Shown: positions 11,386 to 25,139 of the stretch, piece by piece
Layout of the letters: each line of letters opens with the position of its first letter
Position numbering within the stretch: position 1 is the first letter of the stretch
Assembly: GCA_030549495.1 (NCBI GenBank)
Contig: JAUIRK010000497.1
Location: 101,580-165,579, forward strand
DNA from: Nectonema munidae
Lineage: Eukaryota > Nematomorpha > Nectonematoida > Nectonematidae
Direction of reading: 5' to 3'
DNA: 64,000 nt
Made by a program: the position numbers and the translations under genes
Notes under the pieces: model-generated
Told to the model about the DNA's origin: nothing
The model's input: only the letters and a program-made list of their open reading frames with translations
Databases searched by the model: none

Positions 11386-11914
11386 AAAAACCCGAGTCTG
11401 ACTCCTAAATTTTATTAGATAGCGACTCCTATCCTTTAAAATGCAATATTTCCCCAACTCAAAACTCTGTTAATTAATTAACATTTAAACTGTTAATTAA
11501 CGACTCTGCTAATTAATACTGCTGAATTTTTGAAGGAAAAATACTTATAAAATTCGATGAATTTTTGCATGATTTTTCAATATTATTTCAAATAGAGATG
11601 AAGTTATTTGATTATAGAATGCAACAGATATACTAGATTTTCATATAGCTGGTAAAATACAGGGGTTTTCCATTTATTACATTGTATTTGTTTTGTTTTT
11701 TTGCTACTAACTTTCAAAAATAAGTAAACTTGATTTAAATGCTATTTTACATCATTTCTAAAGTGGCGCTGAAATTTTGTGAACAAATATGTAAATAAAT
11801 TCTGTATTTTATTTTACTCATTTAATTTATATATAAAAAATTAAAATTAATATTAATTATTGCAGTTAACATAGTTTATAGTTTCAATAACACAGAAACA
11901 TTTTTTTAATTCAA

Positions 11915-12060
11915 CAAGTCCAAACTCGTATCTTGTCAATTTCTCGGTTTTCACCGAGAAGGCACAATTGCGCCGCTAGTAACGAACTATGAGGAAAGTG
12001 GGCTTGATATGGGATCGAACCCAAGACGTTGACTTTCTGTCGTATCTTGGTAGATCGAAA
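11915..12060 (-). repeat. Candidate tRNA-derived SINE
   Basis: The minus strand contains CTTGGGTTCGATCCCATA, a good RNA polymerase III box B (GGTTCGATCC), preceded by a tRNA anticodon-arm-like stretch (CAAGATACGACAGAAAGTC). It is then followed by ~80 bp of unrelated, relatively GC-rich sequence. No convincing box A and no target duplication were identified, so this is tentative. Confidence 0.35.
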
Positions 12061-12317
12061 CTTTTTATATAATGCTAAATGTTCGGCTAATTTTTTTTTC
12101 ACTATATTTTTCTTATTAGGTCAAATATTTTCTTTGACTGATGTGGTCAAAGTGTCACAATTTACAAGTCTGAATTCATTTAAGTTTAGTATTAATACCA
12201 ATTTAAATTTGCCCAGTGCAAATTTGAGTTTAAAATGATTTAAAATTTGAGGATGTGTATAACGTTCATGAATGTGGAAATATGAAATAGTAAGAAAGGT
12301 AAATAGCAAGGCATTAC

Positions 12318-12387
12318 TTTCGTGTATATAATGGCAAATCTCTCCAAATCTGCAACAACCTTGTAAATAGTATTTGCAAAGAGTCAT
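12318..12387 (-). CDS. CCCH zinc-finger first exon, NUP42-like
   Basis: The ORF begins at the ATG at 12387 and reads MTLCKYYLQGCCRFGEICHY then IHE. This is a C-x8-C-x5-C-x3-H finger placed at the very N-terminus, as in NUP42 (NUPL2/hCG1), the nucleoporin that docks mRNA export factors such as GLE1. A good donor (A|GTAATG) ends the exon after 70 bp. The following exons, which should encode FG repeats, were not found downstream, so the rest of the gene is missing, distant, or this is a relic. Other single-CCCH proteins such as makorins are an alternative. Confidence 0.45.
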
Positions 12388-13971
12388 GCAATCATCCGCT
12401 AGATTACTACAAAGGAAAAAGAGGAAGGCACATGGGGGAGCAGGTTAATTGTAAGGAATTTTGATATAATCTGAAATTAGATGAAAAACATAAATATTGT
12501 ATCGATATATGATATTTGAGTGTATTAACCACGGTGGTGGAGTCGGAAAATATTTTGAAACTCCGATTCCTACTCCAAATTTTGCGAGTGTAACTGTAAA
12601 AAATTTTTTAACACTGATGATCCCACCTATTTATATTTATGCAACTTTGACTTTAAACATTTATAATTATGAAATATCAACTTTTCTTTAAATATTATAA
12701 GTCTCCAACTGTCCTGTATCCTACACGTTTCTGCTTTATGCTGCAACGCAAAATGTTTGATCTATATTTCTGAATATAATCTATTGACTGTTGTTTAATT
12801 GGTTTGTATTTGTAGTTTAGTGTCTTTTTTACATCGTCATCAAAAGATTTTCAAATAATTGTCTATAACCTTTTTATCTGTCAAAACCATCTACCAGGCT
12901 AAGACTTCGCAAGCTAAATATATTTATCGAAAATTATTTTCCAAAAGTATTTGATTTATATTTTTTTCTAAAAAAGCTGAGCATTGCTCCTTTACAAGAT
13001 ATATGTTTTAGATAAAAAAGTTCATTCTTTAAATTTATTTAATTTTTCTGCCTTTTTCTGTGAGTTGCCTAAAGAAAATAATCATCTCAAGAAATGAGAA
13101 ATTCTTGAGACTCAAGTAAAAGATACATGAAAAGTAGAACTAATCTTTATTAAATTTTTTTTCAAAAGTCTAAGATATTTAATGACTCGTTTTTTGGATT
13201 TACTTTTTTGAGATAAAATCTAATATACAATTGAAAAATTTGTCTCTCATTCACAAAATTTAGATTGTATAGATGGAAAAGTATTCTTTAATAGTTGCAA
13301 GAAATTCTCATAGAAACCAAGGTTTCTTAACGGTAGGCCAATCGCTCACTTTTCGGCGAAAATTGAATTCATGTGGGCAATTTTTTAAAAAATAGTTTAT
13401 ATATTTATTTTGAAAAACTCATTTTTACACAAGAATATAATGTAATAAAAATCAATCAAATAAAATTTTTTTTCCAATCTTATAAATCTGAGCTAAAAGA
13501 TCTTCATGATTAAAGACAAACTTAAAATAGAAGAATGAAATAATCAATCCTTAGGGAATCTGTAGCAGAAAATTTTGAGAAAGTGTTTATTAAACTAAAA
13601 TGGAATGAAGAATTCAAGTTTATGTTTGAAAAGATGAAAGATTTTCTCTATTTTTTATTTCATAGTGAGCGATTTTAAGATTTTTTAGAATCTGAGTGGG
13701 CGATTTAAATAAAAACATTGAGAAATCCTGGTTCCGAAGTTACAATTTTAAGATTCCTTTATTTTCGAGTGAATAAGAAACAAAGGCAATCATTTTCTCG
13801 AGTCTCGTGTGTATTTTCTCGAGAATCGAATGATAAAGATTCTAACAATTATGAATAGTATAACCATTTTTAAAATCGCAGTCGTAGTCACAAGAATTAA
13901 TACGACCGGCTCTTCCTCAAAACGTTCGACTCACACAACCGTGATATTAACACGTGTAAACTTGTATCTGC
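12388..13971. other. Gene-free stretch
   Basis: AT-rich DNA. A small inverted pair GGAGTCGGAA / TTCCTACTCC at 12539-12577 looks like a transposon scrap. No supported gene. Confidence 0.35.
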
Positions 13972-14893
13972 TTAACCCATTAATGACATCCTAACTTAAA
14001 AGTTATGTTTTTTTACTATAAAATTTCTTAACACAAAAACGTTTTTTCATATATTTTTTAATCTAAAGACCTTAATGACAGTTTTGTTAAATAAACCTGT
14101 TGATTTATTGGGGCACATATCTTCAAAATAGAAATAATGAGCTCCAGTATGAAAACCAGTTACAAAATAATTACTATTTTACCAGTACCAAAACTATGGC
14201 ACGATAAAGCAGACATTAAGCCTCGATGCAATCTTTATAACTAAATTAGAGTGTAATAAGGAGAACCTAAAACTCAGAATTAAAAAAAAAATATTTTTGG
14301 AGTTCTTTGAATCAACAAAATAAAATATAACTTTTAAGTTATATTGTCACAAAAGACTACATAATCAAGGTCAATTATGTAATTTCCGAAAAAATCTCTG
14401 TGTTCACTTTTATCTGGCCAATCGACAATAAAACTCGTTACAACAAGATCCTAATATACCATTTTTAAGTGCAGGCTTCATTACCGTATAAATTTACGCA
14501 GTAACTATGTGACCTTGATTGCACATAATCAATGTAAACAATAATGTAATGGAGTTTTTCTAGAAGAAAAGTTTATCGTTTGTTTATCATTTGTTCTTTG
14601 TACAGAATATTGTTTAAATTTTTATTTTGAAGTTCCAAATGCGACAGTAATATTGATGTGATACAAAACGTAAAGTATCTTTCAAGGCCAAAATTACTGC
14701 ACTGCCTTTTGATCCGTATTCGATTACGACTACCTCGATCTTTTTCAATTTTCTTTATTTCTTTTTACTTTTCTGAAACATTCACTGAATTTCTGAATCT
14801 AAATTTTCTTTTTAATTTCTTTTTTCGTAAGTATACCAATTTTTTGCTCGTCTATATGTATGTGTGTGTATTTATGTAAAAGAGAATAGAATG

Positions 14894-15346
<453 letters not shown>

Positions 15347-15390
15347 GTCCGTGTGTAGTAAGGTTATAACGAGAGTTTTTATACTAATAA

Positions 15391-17164
15391 ATGTTTCAGA
15401 ATATGAATGTGAATGAAGCCATATCATTTTTGACTGATAGTGAATTTTCTTCTGCTCAAATTTACATTTGTCCTCCAGAAAATTCATACATAAGCGATGT
15501 TGACAGTGGTGATGAAGATTATGAACTTTCAATCGATAACCTTTCGGGAAAACAATTGAATGCTAGTGCAAGTTTGGTTTTAAATAATATCGATGGTTCG
15601 AAGGAGTTATGCGGCGATGAAGATGATACTATGATAGATAAAAGAACTCCAGACTCAAGAAAATGGAAAAAATTGACATAAAAAGTATATTGTGTAATAA
15701 CGATTCCCGCATTCAAGCCTCTCTAGATGATATAAACTCATTTTCCCCAGTAAAATATTTTGAGCTTTTTTTGATGATGAAATTATGGAATTTATTCTAC
15801 AACAGACAATCTTGTATGCTAAAAGGGATAAGGGAGATTTAAATTTTAGTATGGATAAATCTGAGTTGAAGCTTTTTTAAGTGTTCTTATGATAAGTGGT
15901 TACAGCCCAGTTTGCAGAACTAGAATGTTTTGGGAGCAAAAAGACGATATACATAACATAGCGATAGCTAAAGCATTTAGTCGTAATCGCTTTGAGAAAA
16001 TTCTTAGCTATATTCATTTAGCTGATAACCAGTGCCTAGAATGCGGTAATAAGTTGGCAAAAATAAAGCCTTTTTATGACAAAATAAACCTTCGTTTTTT
16101 ACGTTATATGCCTGAATCGAAAAATATTAGTATTGATGAATCCATGATTGAATATTACGCAAGCATCCTTCTAAACAATTTATGAAAGGAAAGCCTATTA
16201 GATTCGGGTATAAGACGTGGACAATGTGCACTTCAGATGGCTACATTATTTCTATTTCACCATATGCGGGTAAATCTGAAGTATATAACAAAGAATTAGG
16301 AATAGGAGGTAGTGTGGTAATGAAATTCGCTAATCTTTTACCACAAAGTAATTACCACCTGATAATGGATAATTACTTCTGCTCCTTGCATTTGTTCGAA
16401 CTTCTAAGAAAGAAGGGATTTCACGCCACAGGTGTAATAAGAAGTGATAGGTTGCAGAAATGTCCAATTCTTAATAAAAAATGCTTACTTAAAAAAAAAG
16501 AGGTAATTTTGATTATCGCTATGACGCAAGTTCTAAAATAATTGTTATAACCTGGAGGGATAATAACGTAGTGAATCTTGCATCCACCTGCCTAGGAGTA
16601 AAGCCAATAAAAAAAATTAAAAGATGGTGCTCTTCAACAAAAAAAATTATATACATACAACAACCAAATGGTATAGCAGAATATAACAAATTGATGGGTG
16701 GAGTGGACAGATCAAATCAAAATGTTACACAATACCAAATGAGCATACGTTTAAAGAAGTGGTGGTGGCCTTTCTTCCGATTTTTATTTCACGCATCGCT
16801 ACAAAATTCTTGGTTTTTGTACAAAAAAAGTTGTCTGTATAAAGATAAACCTCTGGATCAACTTGGGTTCATACGTGAAATTGTTAAAACATATCTTCTG
16901 CAAAATTCTGCAAACAAAATTCAAATTCCTTTTTTTACAAATAAAGTTAGCAATGACATTAGACTTGATCAAAAAGACCATGACTTTGGCAATCTTCCTA
17001 CTCAAAAAATATGTGTGTTTTGTAAAAAAGGTACTAAAAAAGATGCACCAAGTGTAACGTGGCTCTACATATGCATTGCTTCACAGCTTTTCATTCAAAA
17101 TAAAGTTTTTAATAAATTTGTTGAATCTTTTTTCATCTTGTTTCTTGCTACAATAAAAAAATAG
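15391..17164 (+). pseudogene. piggyBac transposase, broken by frameshifts
   Basis: The PGBD-type transposase is readable in pieces: an acidic N-terminus (15391-15681), the core from 15889, then 16182, then 16571. All three catalytic aspartates survive: SIDES (GAT 16135), IMDNYF (GAT 16368) and GGVDRSNQ (GAC 16706). The C-terminal Cys-rich domain begins CVFCKK (about 17008) and continues in another frame as CTKCNVALHMHC. Breaks occur near 15681 (stop), 15880 (stop), about 16180, about 16500-16560 and about 17040. It cuts and pastes DNA at TTAA when intact; this copy cannot make a full protein. Confidence 0.93.
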
Positions 17165-17560
17165 ACACTCTTCTTTTTTCAAACTGACAATACTCCATCT
17201 TTAGTTTTAAGGTTCGGAGGTTGGTATTTGCTCTCTTCATTATTTCCAATCTCAGCTTTCAGTTTCACTGAGTCCACTTTTTCAGGTTCATAAACATGTG
17301 TATATTTTACTTTTTTAAGTTTCCCCTTGAGTTTCTTTTCAATTTACTTTTATATATTATATATGGAGCACATCATCAATAAAATGATATGCTCCCTTTA
17401 ACGACAATATAACTTTTTGGTTATGATTTATTTTTTTGCTCTAAAAAATTATATATACGTTCTAGAATGTTATGAATAGTGTAATTGAGTTCTGTTTACA
17501 TAAAACTATCATAAATTAGCTCAAAACTCATATGCTAGAGGTTGGTCATTAATGGGTTAA

Positions 17561-19413
17561 GGGGTATCGAGAATCTAGTTCGAAATTATAGTAAAAAAGG
17601 TTTAGTTTATAGCCTACAATTTAGTAAGCCCATCGCTTATCATCGGAAAAATTAAATATATAGTAATTGAAAATAACTTTTATTTACTAAAGAAATAGAT
17701 ATATCTACAAGATTTTAATTTTGAAAAAAATAGTCCTCTAAATCAGTGTTTCTCAACCTAATTCCGTCACCCACTTTTATTAAATGCAATATCGTATCGC
17801 CGCCATACCGATTTAAGTCTAAAATCTCTCTTCTCTCTCACTCTGCCCTTAAACTTGACACACCAAAAGAAATAGAAATAAATATTAAAAGTAGTAAAAA
17901 TTTGAATTTAAATAAGTAATTGGAGTGAGACTAGATATTTTCTCTGTCTCCACAACTCTACTTTTGTAGACCAACATGATACCGGAGAAGTAATGAAAAT
18001 CTTTTTTTAATTAATCTCCATGAAAGGAAAGCTTTCATTTGCAAGGAAAGCCCTCAAATTGCAAACACGGGTCCATGAGACCAGGTTAATTTCATTTTTG
18101 TTATGAATATTCAAAATAAATTTCCCAAATTTTTGAAATGCTTCCTTCCACCTCTGTAACTTTTACTATATATGACGAGTAAAATAACTTTTACCGTTGT
18201 AGTTGAAGAAAAGATGTCAACACTGCGTTATTGGCAAACATGGGTCCAAAATACCCAATAATTATATTTACACTTCTCATAACAAATAATCAAGTTAAAT
18301 TGAATAAGAAATGTTTGCAGCGAAGATTGACAAAAAAGAATTGTATGCAATAATGCTTCAACAATTAAAGATACACAAATATTTCTCATTCTGAAAAAAT
18401 ACTATAGCATTAAAATTCTCAGTACCAAAAAAATTAATCTCCATCTCTATAAGTAGACATAAAGGATAGGAAAAATATATAGCTTGTTTCTTTATTGTAA
18501 AAAATGGAGCTTAAAAGAATAAAGATAGAGTTATACTATTCTTATGCATTATGAAAAAATTCCTGAGTATGTAAAATAATGGGAACTTTTTTTGAAAATG
18601 AAAAAAAAAATTGTCTCGCATCATTAGAGCATTCATTCAGAGGGTAAAAAGCCTAAATAAATCATTTTAGTCATGCTCGATTAGGTTATTACTAGGTTAA
18701 AATTAAAAATGATTAGTCATTTTTTCAAACTTTTTTGATAAACTATTCTACCTTTTTTAATTTATACGCTGTTTATTATTTTTTAAGTTAATTATATATA
18801 AGCATTTTAAAAAGTAAAATTAGAATAGGTATTGCTATCGGAATCGGTAATTGTAAAAAAGAAGATTCAGAATCGGCCAAAATTTCGGTCCATCCCTAGT
18901 TATCACCTTTCAATTTTTTTCCCAAAATTTTGATACTTTCATAAATAACATCTTTACTTGGATCGATTTTATGATAAAAAAAAGGACTTAGAAATTAGAA
19001 AATTCTTTTCGGACCGTAACGCAGACCATCACTGATTAAGACAAAAAAATTACGCATAAGTTTTTTTTATCTAATCAGATGTTAGAGCCTCATACATCAC
19101 CCTTGACAAAAAGACCACAACTTTTTAAATACAGTAAAATAGCGTTATTGCAAACTCGCGTAATATGAACACTTCAATAATATGCACCAATGTGTCCTAA
19201 TTCATAATCCAGTCTACAAAATTAACACGTAAATTAGAAATCTCGCTTATAATGTTGTAATAGCTCACTATATATAAGCTATATGTATTACTCTTTAGTA
19301 ATAAATTTTCCTTATACAAAGGATAAAATTGTGAAGCATATGGTTTACATGTACAATAAAAGCCAAGAAAGCATGTTTCCCATACTTTTGTATACGCTTG
19401 AGTAGATAGGAAG
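17561..19413. other. Gene-free stretch with transposon scraps
   Basis: An isolated hAT-like end CAGTGTTTCTCAACCT occurs at 17744-17759. A pogo-like CAGTAAAATAGCGTTATTGC occurs at 19132-19151. No partner ends and no coding sequence were found. Confidence 0.5.
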
Positions 19414-19715
19414 CAGGGGCGCACATTCGGGGGGGGGGGGGGCGAAAAGCCAATTCGCCCCCTAATAATTTTAGATTTTTTTAAACTAGTGTAAATGCGT
19501 TATGTAATTAAAATATTTTCGCTAGAAGTATAGTTTTTAAATTTCATCAATTTTGTAAAAAAATATATAGTAGTCTTATAAATTTACGTGAGATGTATAC
19601 ACTCTATTTTAAAGGATTGCTTGAATATTTGGTCTTCCGTGGTATTTCCAGACCAGTAATTTTAAAAATTGCAAAAAAAAAATAGCCCCAATAATTATGA
19701 GGATGTGCGCCTCTA
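19414..19715. mobile_element. hAT MITE with perfect 8-bp target duplication
   Basis: The element starts CAGGGGCGCACATTC and ends GATGTGCGCCTCTA, imperfect inverted repeats. The direct repeat ATAGGAAG flanks it on both sides (19406-19413 and 19716-19723). An 8-bp duplication and CAGGGG ends define a hAT non-autonomous element. It carries a G14 run just inside the left end and has no coding capacity. The exact duplication suggests a fairly recent insertion. Confidence 0.88.
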
Positions 19716-19723
19716 ATAGGAAG

Positions 19724-20555
19724 ACACTTTCATAAAACAATAAATCATGTTACATATTCTTTTTTATTAGTATTCTTGCTTAGATGAATTGACATTTTAT
19801 TTATAAGACTAACTTTTATTACTAATACACCAGCATAGATAAAAGGAAACATTTTATTCAAATATACTCTTTATTGTTCATTTTTGACTGCTCAATTTTT
19901 CTCCTATTAAAACAAATTTTTATATTGGCACAAAATAGTGTGCTATTACTTCGGTTGAACTAAATGTAAAATCAAAATCAGCATTAGGTGATAATTTTAA
20001 GGTACCGCTTAATTCACTACTAACTTGGCAAAAATCTTCTGATAAAATTAATGATTCTTACGAGAAAAGTGGAACGAAGATTAAAAGAATAAGAGTCTTT
20101 ACCCCGATGTTGAAGAGACTCTTTTACGAAATATTACGAGGAAAATGATTCTTTTTGAAAATAAAGTCAATATATTTTAGTGTATTCTTTTTATCTTTAG
20201 AGGTCGCTCAGAAATGATGTCAACAAAAACAGGGAGGAGAATGAGATCAACAATTTGACAAATGGCAATTTTGTTGAGTAGACAACTTGTTAAAAACTAA
20301 TAAAGAGGATTAGAAAGTGAACAAAAATAATTAACTCATTGAAAGAGATAATAAAACTAAGTAAAAAATAAAATTAAAGTCTTTTTATTGTACTCCTTGG
20401 TTATAATGAAACTCGCTTTGTACGAACTAAACAACAGTTCCCCGTCAAATTTTGTTATATCGATAATCTCAAATTCGCTTAAATTTTATCATCTTCACTA
20501 CAAGAAAACTATAATGAACCGATTAGCCTATTGAAGGCTTGTCAATCTCACTAAA
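19724..20555. other. Gene-free stretch
   Basis: AT-rich DNA without supported features. Confidence 0.35.
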
Positions 20556-20650
20556 CCCATTTAAGACCAAGCAAAGCAGACGACTTTAGTAATTCCATTT
20601 AAAGTAAGAATTCGTTTGTGTTCCCTTTGAGAACATTGGTCGTAAATGGG
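20556..20650. mobile_element. piggyBac MITE, copy 1
   Basis: It starts CCCATTTAAGACCAAGCAAA and ends ACATTGGTCGTAAATGGG, inverted repeats related to those of the piggyBac element at 13976. TTAA follows on the right; the left flank reads TAAA. It is 95 bp long. Confidence 0.82.
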
Positions 20651-23642
20651 TTAAACAGATTAAAAGTTAAAATATAATAATTTTCACTCAGAATTTTATA
20701 AATACGGAAAAATTTAAAACTTTAATTATTTCGAAACCATTAATGCCTGTCATTAATTCATGTTAAAAAAAAATTATTTTAAAAAGAAAAATATTTGAAA
20801 ATTACATTGAAAAACATTAGATTGAAACTATTGTTGTGTTGTATACATTAAAAAAACGAATGAGTGAAATATTATCTAATTTTACTAAATGTTTAAGATT
20901 TTACTTTAGAAATTTATGACTTTTGCGTTCAACTTTTTAATATGCTTACCATATACTATTTTCATAAGAATGATCATTAAAATAGTTTATTATTTTGGGG
21001 AATACTTGAATTCAGAGTTTCTTTAAAATGGCAAACTAAATGATTTCTCACTGTATAATTAATAATTTGTTCCTACCTAATTTTATTCAGAGAATACAAC
21101 CTTAATTGTTATTTATTAAATTAAAAATAAGAATTAAAAATTCCTAGGAAAAATCAGACAGAGTTTTTAAAAGTCAATAACATTGCACTTCTAAATCATC
21201 AAAATTACACATTTTAAAAATTTTTTATTTATTGGTATCGCATACAGAGAGATTAATCGAATCCAGACCATCAGGATCAAAAATATTTAATGGTGTCAAT
21301 TTTTTCGACCATAAGGTCCAGTTATTTCATTTTATCTAATTATGCATAAGATTATAAGTATTAAATTACAAACCAAAATAAAAATGTTAAGTTATTAAAT
21401 TGAAAAAAATAAGTGAGATATTCCTCTAAATGGAGTAGCAATACATTTCTCTATAAAATAGTGGTAGTCAAAATTTTATTATCTAAGAATAATTGTTTGA
21501 CATTAGGTTACAATGGATATTTTTCATGGATTGTCCTAACCTTATTGGATATTCATTGAAAATTACAGGAGGTTAAGGAAAATGAAGTTTTGAAAGTTCA
21601 TATATTATTTTTTCACGGTTTTAGAACATTTTTGTCGCTGTAGTCTTTTTTGAAACTTTAATTTTAAAATAAAATATTTATTTTTTTTAATAACCATCTA
21701 TGATAGATCATTTTGCAAGTTTTGTTTAAAGAAAAACAATTTCATAAGTTGGAAATAAAAAGATATATATATCACCATCGATCAAAGATAAGTTTATAAA
21801 CATAGTAAAGAAAAAATAAGTTTTATAATTAAAAATAATATATTTTTTTTCTTCTCTATTCTAAACATCCTTTAAAATGGTTCCTAGAGTCAAAAAAAGA
21901 TTTATTTATTATAAATGTCTTAAATTTTTTGTTTTTTCTATAAACTTTTTATTATGGGTAAGTATGAAATAATTTCAATACTTTAACATATTTTTCAAAA
22001 AAATTATGTATACTTTCGCACGAAATAATTTATTGATGGGCTAAAATAAAAAAAATAAAAATAATATAACGGTTGTATATAAAAAAAGTATTGAAAAGTC
22101 ATTATCTTCTCTTTTATATTAGTCAGGGATCGGCATCTTCAGAATTTTCTTGGTGGTGCGAAAATTTTCATTAAAATTATTTTTCTAAAGATTAAAATAG
22201 ACTTTTAAATGCTTAAAAAACAAGTTCACATTTTTGAAATTTACCGATTAGATCTCAAGGAAAGTAGGCTAATTAAGCTATAGAAGATAACCTTGGATAT
22301 TTTTACTTTACTCAAATTAGTACAGTACCGCCTAATTAATTTAAAACCATTCCTATTTAAGGAAAACTTAAGATTTTGCTTTATTCACAATATCATATGC
22401 ATTACATTTAAAAATCAATGACATGAATAAAATTTGAATTCCTTACTTATAAAGTTGGAATTTTTTTAAGAAATGTAAAATATTGCTTTCTATTCAAGAC
22501 AATCTTAATAGAAAACTATATCATTAAATAAAATTAATATGTTTGAATTCTGTAATGAAAGCTCTGATTGTTTAAATTATATTTATTATATCATCCAGGC
22601 ATTTTATTTTGCAGATTAAATTTTCGTTTATTGTAATCATTAGGGGTCAATTTTAAGGCTTTAAATTATAGCGAATACTTTCTGGCCCTCAAGAAATAGT
22701 ATCTTACATAATTATTTGCTATACTTGAAAGTTTTTAGGGCCTTTATTCAAATTCCTCTCTAAGTTATTGCCTCTGATCAACGATGTCTCAAATTCGTAT
22801 TCATTATTATATCAGATAAACCCGAAATTAATAAAAATAATTAAATTTCAAATATCCATTTAAAGTCTCTGCTTAAAAGAAGAAAAGTAATATCTAAAAT
22901 CTACTTACAAGCGAAACAAGTGTTTTAATTAGTTAAAGATATCATTAATTCTACAATTAAAGATAACAAAAATTAGATTTATTTAGAAATTCAAACACTC
23001 ACCAATGTCGGATTTAATTGAAAACGCACCCGTCCTACCCTTCTCTCTGAATTAGTGAGTATATTAGTATAGAATTCAATAAATTTTTTGATTGGGTAAA
23101 AGGTTTTGTATTTTGTAGCTCAAATCTGTAAGATGATATTGTTATTCTTTCCATAATAGAAGCATATTGCTTTATATAGACATTCATTTGCAATTCTTTA
23201 TGATTTTAAGGATTTGGCAATATACTAGGCGTTGATATCGCAATGTCTTATTCTAGAGCTAGGATCTAAGTTTCACTATTTATAAAGCTATACAAGCGAT
23301 GCAATTGCTCATTCTCTATGAAAATGATCCAAGACTTTTATCTCATTTTTATAAAATCTTACAGGGGTAAATTTTCTTTTATTTTCTCCTTTGAGACATG
23401 TATACACCAAATGTAAACGTAGGCAGAAGTAAAAGTATTGATAAAAGTGCTTTTTTAAGAAACTGGTATTAGAGGGCTAATACAATTTTAGGGCAGAATA
23501 GCCATCAATTTAAATAGGGAGAGTCTAAAAATTTTCGTATGGTATCGCCCAAATATTTTTCTACCACCTAATTGTTCAAAATCTTTCCTACAAATTATAT
23601 TTTTATTGAAAATATTTTATCCAGCATCTAAAAAATTTTTAA
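20651..23642. other. 3-kb gene-free stretch
   Basis: Very AT-rich with no long ORF. One isolated hAT-like end (CAGGGATCGGCATC, about 22126) was seen. No exon with convincing splice sites and family match was found. Confidence 0.45.
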
Positions 23643-23748
23643 CACATTTATGACCAATGTTCCCAAAGGGAACGCAGACAAAATCCTACTTTGAATGGAA
23701 TTAAATAGGAATTACTAAAGTCGCCTGCTTTGCTTTGTCTTAAATGGG
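23643..23748. mobile_element. piggyBac MITE, copy 2
   Basis: It lies in the opposite orientation to copy 1: it starts CACATTTATGACCAATGTTC and ends TTGTCTTAAATGGG, with TTAA at 23639-23642 and 23749-23752. The interior CAATGTTCCCAAAGGGAACG matches the other copies. Confidence 0.82.
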
Positions 23749-23752
23749 TTAA

Positions 23753-24588
23753 AAAACTCAATTTTTTTGTTTCAAAAATTGTAATGAGGTACACATCTTA
23801 CTGTTTAGTTGGGTAGATAATTATCTAGCTAGTTATTTGGTTAGTATTTGTTTGATCAAGAGTAACACCGAATATTTTATAATTAAAAATAAATTTTTCA
23901 TAGCACTTAGAAATAATGAAGCTAAATCAATGTTGTAAAAAAATCTACCGTCTAGAAGAAAAAGAAAGAAACAATAAATCGTATGCTTAACACCTCTGAG
24001 CAAGGCACACTATCAAATTTCGAAAATCAATACAGTTTTATCAAATATGAATACGGGTCTTTTGATTCTTTAAATCCTGATGATAAGTTGTTTCTAATCT
24101 TATGGAGTTCTAAGAAAACTATTCTGGTAGTGATATAATCATTCAGACTGCTCTAACAATATATACATTTCTGCACCATGGTTTATTTAAATATAAATTT
24201 ATCTTCCATATTTCACTAAAAAGAAGGACATTATTTTCACAAGATGTCTGAGTGATGGTTTTTTTTACCGTGACGTATGATCATCGTCTATCTTGTTCAA
24301 TTCTATTGCATAGAGGATGTTGATGAGTGATAAGTTGATCTTAAAAAATGATATGTCTATTAGAAAGGGGTAGACTACTTGCTGCTTACAGGCCACGTGT
24401 GTCATGTGAATTCTTTTTATGTGGGCCTGGCTGAATACAATAGGTATCATTTTTGTATGGACTGTCTCATCTTTAGTCGAAGTAGAAAGCGAATAATTGC
24501 GTTAAAATATTTTACGTTTTAAAGTAGTTCGGGAGTTTCCCTCCCGTTCCCTAATTCTGGTGCTGCTAAGCCTTACTAGACCTCAATC
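23753..24588. other. Gene-free stretch
   Basis: A 61-codon minus ORF at 24265-24450 has no family match and is probably chance. Nothing else was supported. Confidence 0.35.
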
Positions 24589-25068
24589 TGGCCCGTAGCT
24601 TAATTCGTTGTTCATCCATGGTATAAAGGAAAAACTTGTCATGCTAAGTTTTTGGGCGGGATGCTGATTTGCCAACCTATTGTATTTTAATTAGGAGGAT
24701 GATTAAGATTATGCAAAATATAATTTTGATAGATCTTCATAGCGTTACAAATCATTTGCTATTCATATTGTAAGGCAAATGATGAAAGCGATTTGCATAA
24801 AAATCTTTCCAGATAAAATAAGCTAAATATTTTCACAAAAATTTTTTTGCTACTTATAGGTTATCTCTCCCCCATTCAAAAAATTTTTTTTAGTAAATTA
24901 CTGAAAAAAATTTTAAAGTGGGAGGCAGATAACTAATAAGTACCAAATTTTTATATATAGACTAAAAATAAACCATTTTTTGAACCCTTTATTGATATCG
25001 AAATATATTAAGTTGGGTGGGGGGGGGGGGCTTAGCCCCCTCCTGCCCTCGCTGGCTACGGGCCTGAC
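24589..25068. mobile_element. Candidate MITE with CGGGCC-type ends
   Basis: TGGCCCGTAGCTTAATTCG near 24591 and GGCTACGGGCCTG at 25056-25068 form an imperfect inverted pair. The right end follows a G12 run and CTTAGCCCCCTCC. Between them, TTATCTCTCCCCCATTC (24858) pairs with GTGGGAGGCAGATAA (24917) as a hairpin. No target duplication was seen. Confidence 0.45.
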
Positions 25069-25139
25069 ACCATGATAATTTTCAAAAGTATACTAGCCTC
25101 TAGTTATGCTCTTTTTAAGTCCGAACATATACAGATGCA

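Noticed and set aside
12121-12317. Continuation of the CCCH ORF past the donor
   Set aside because: Composition changes to random AT-rich translation immediately after GTAATG.
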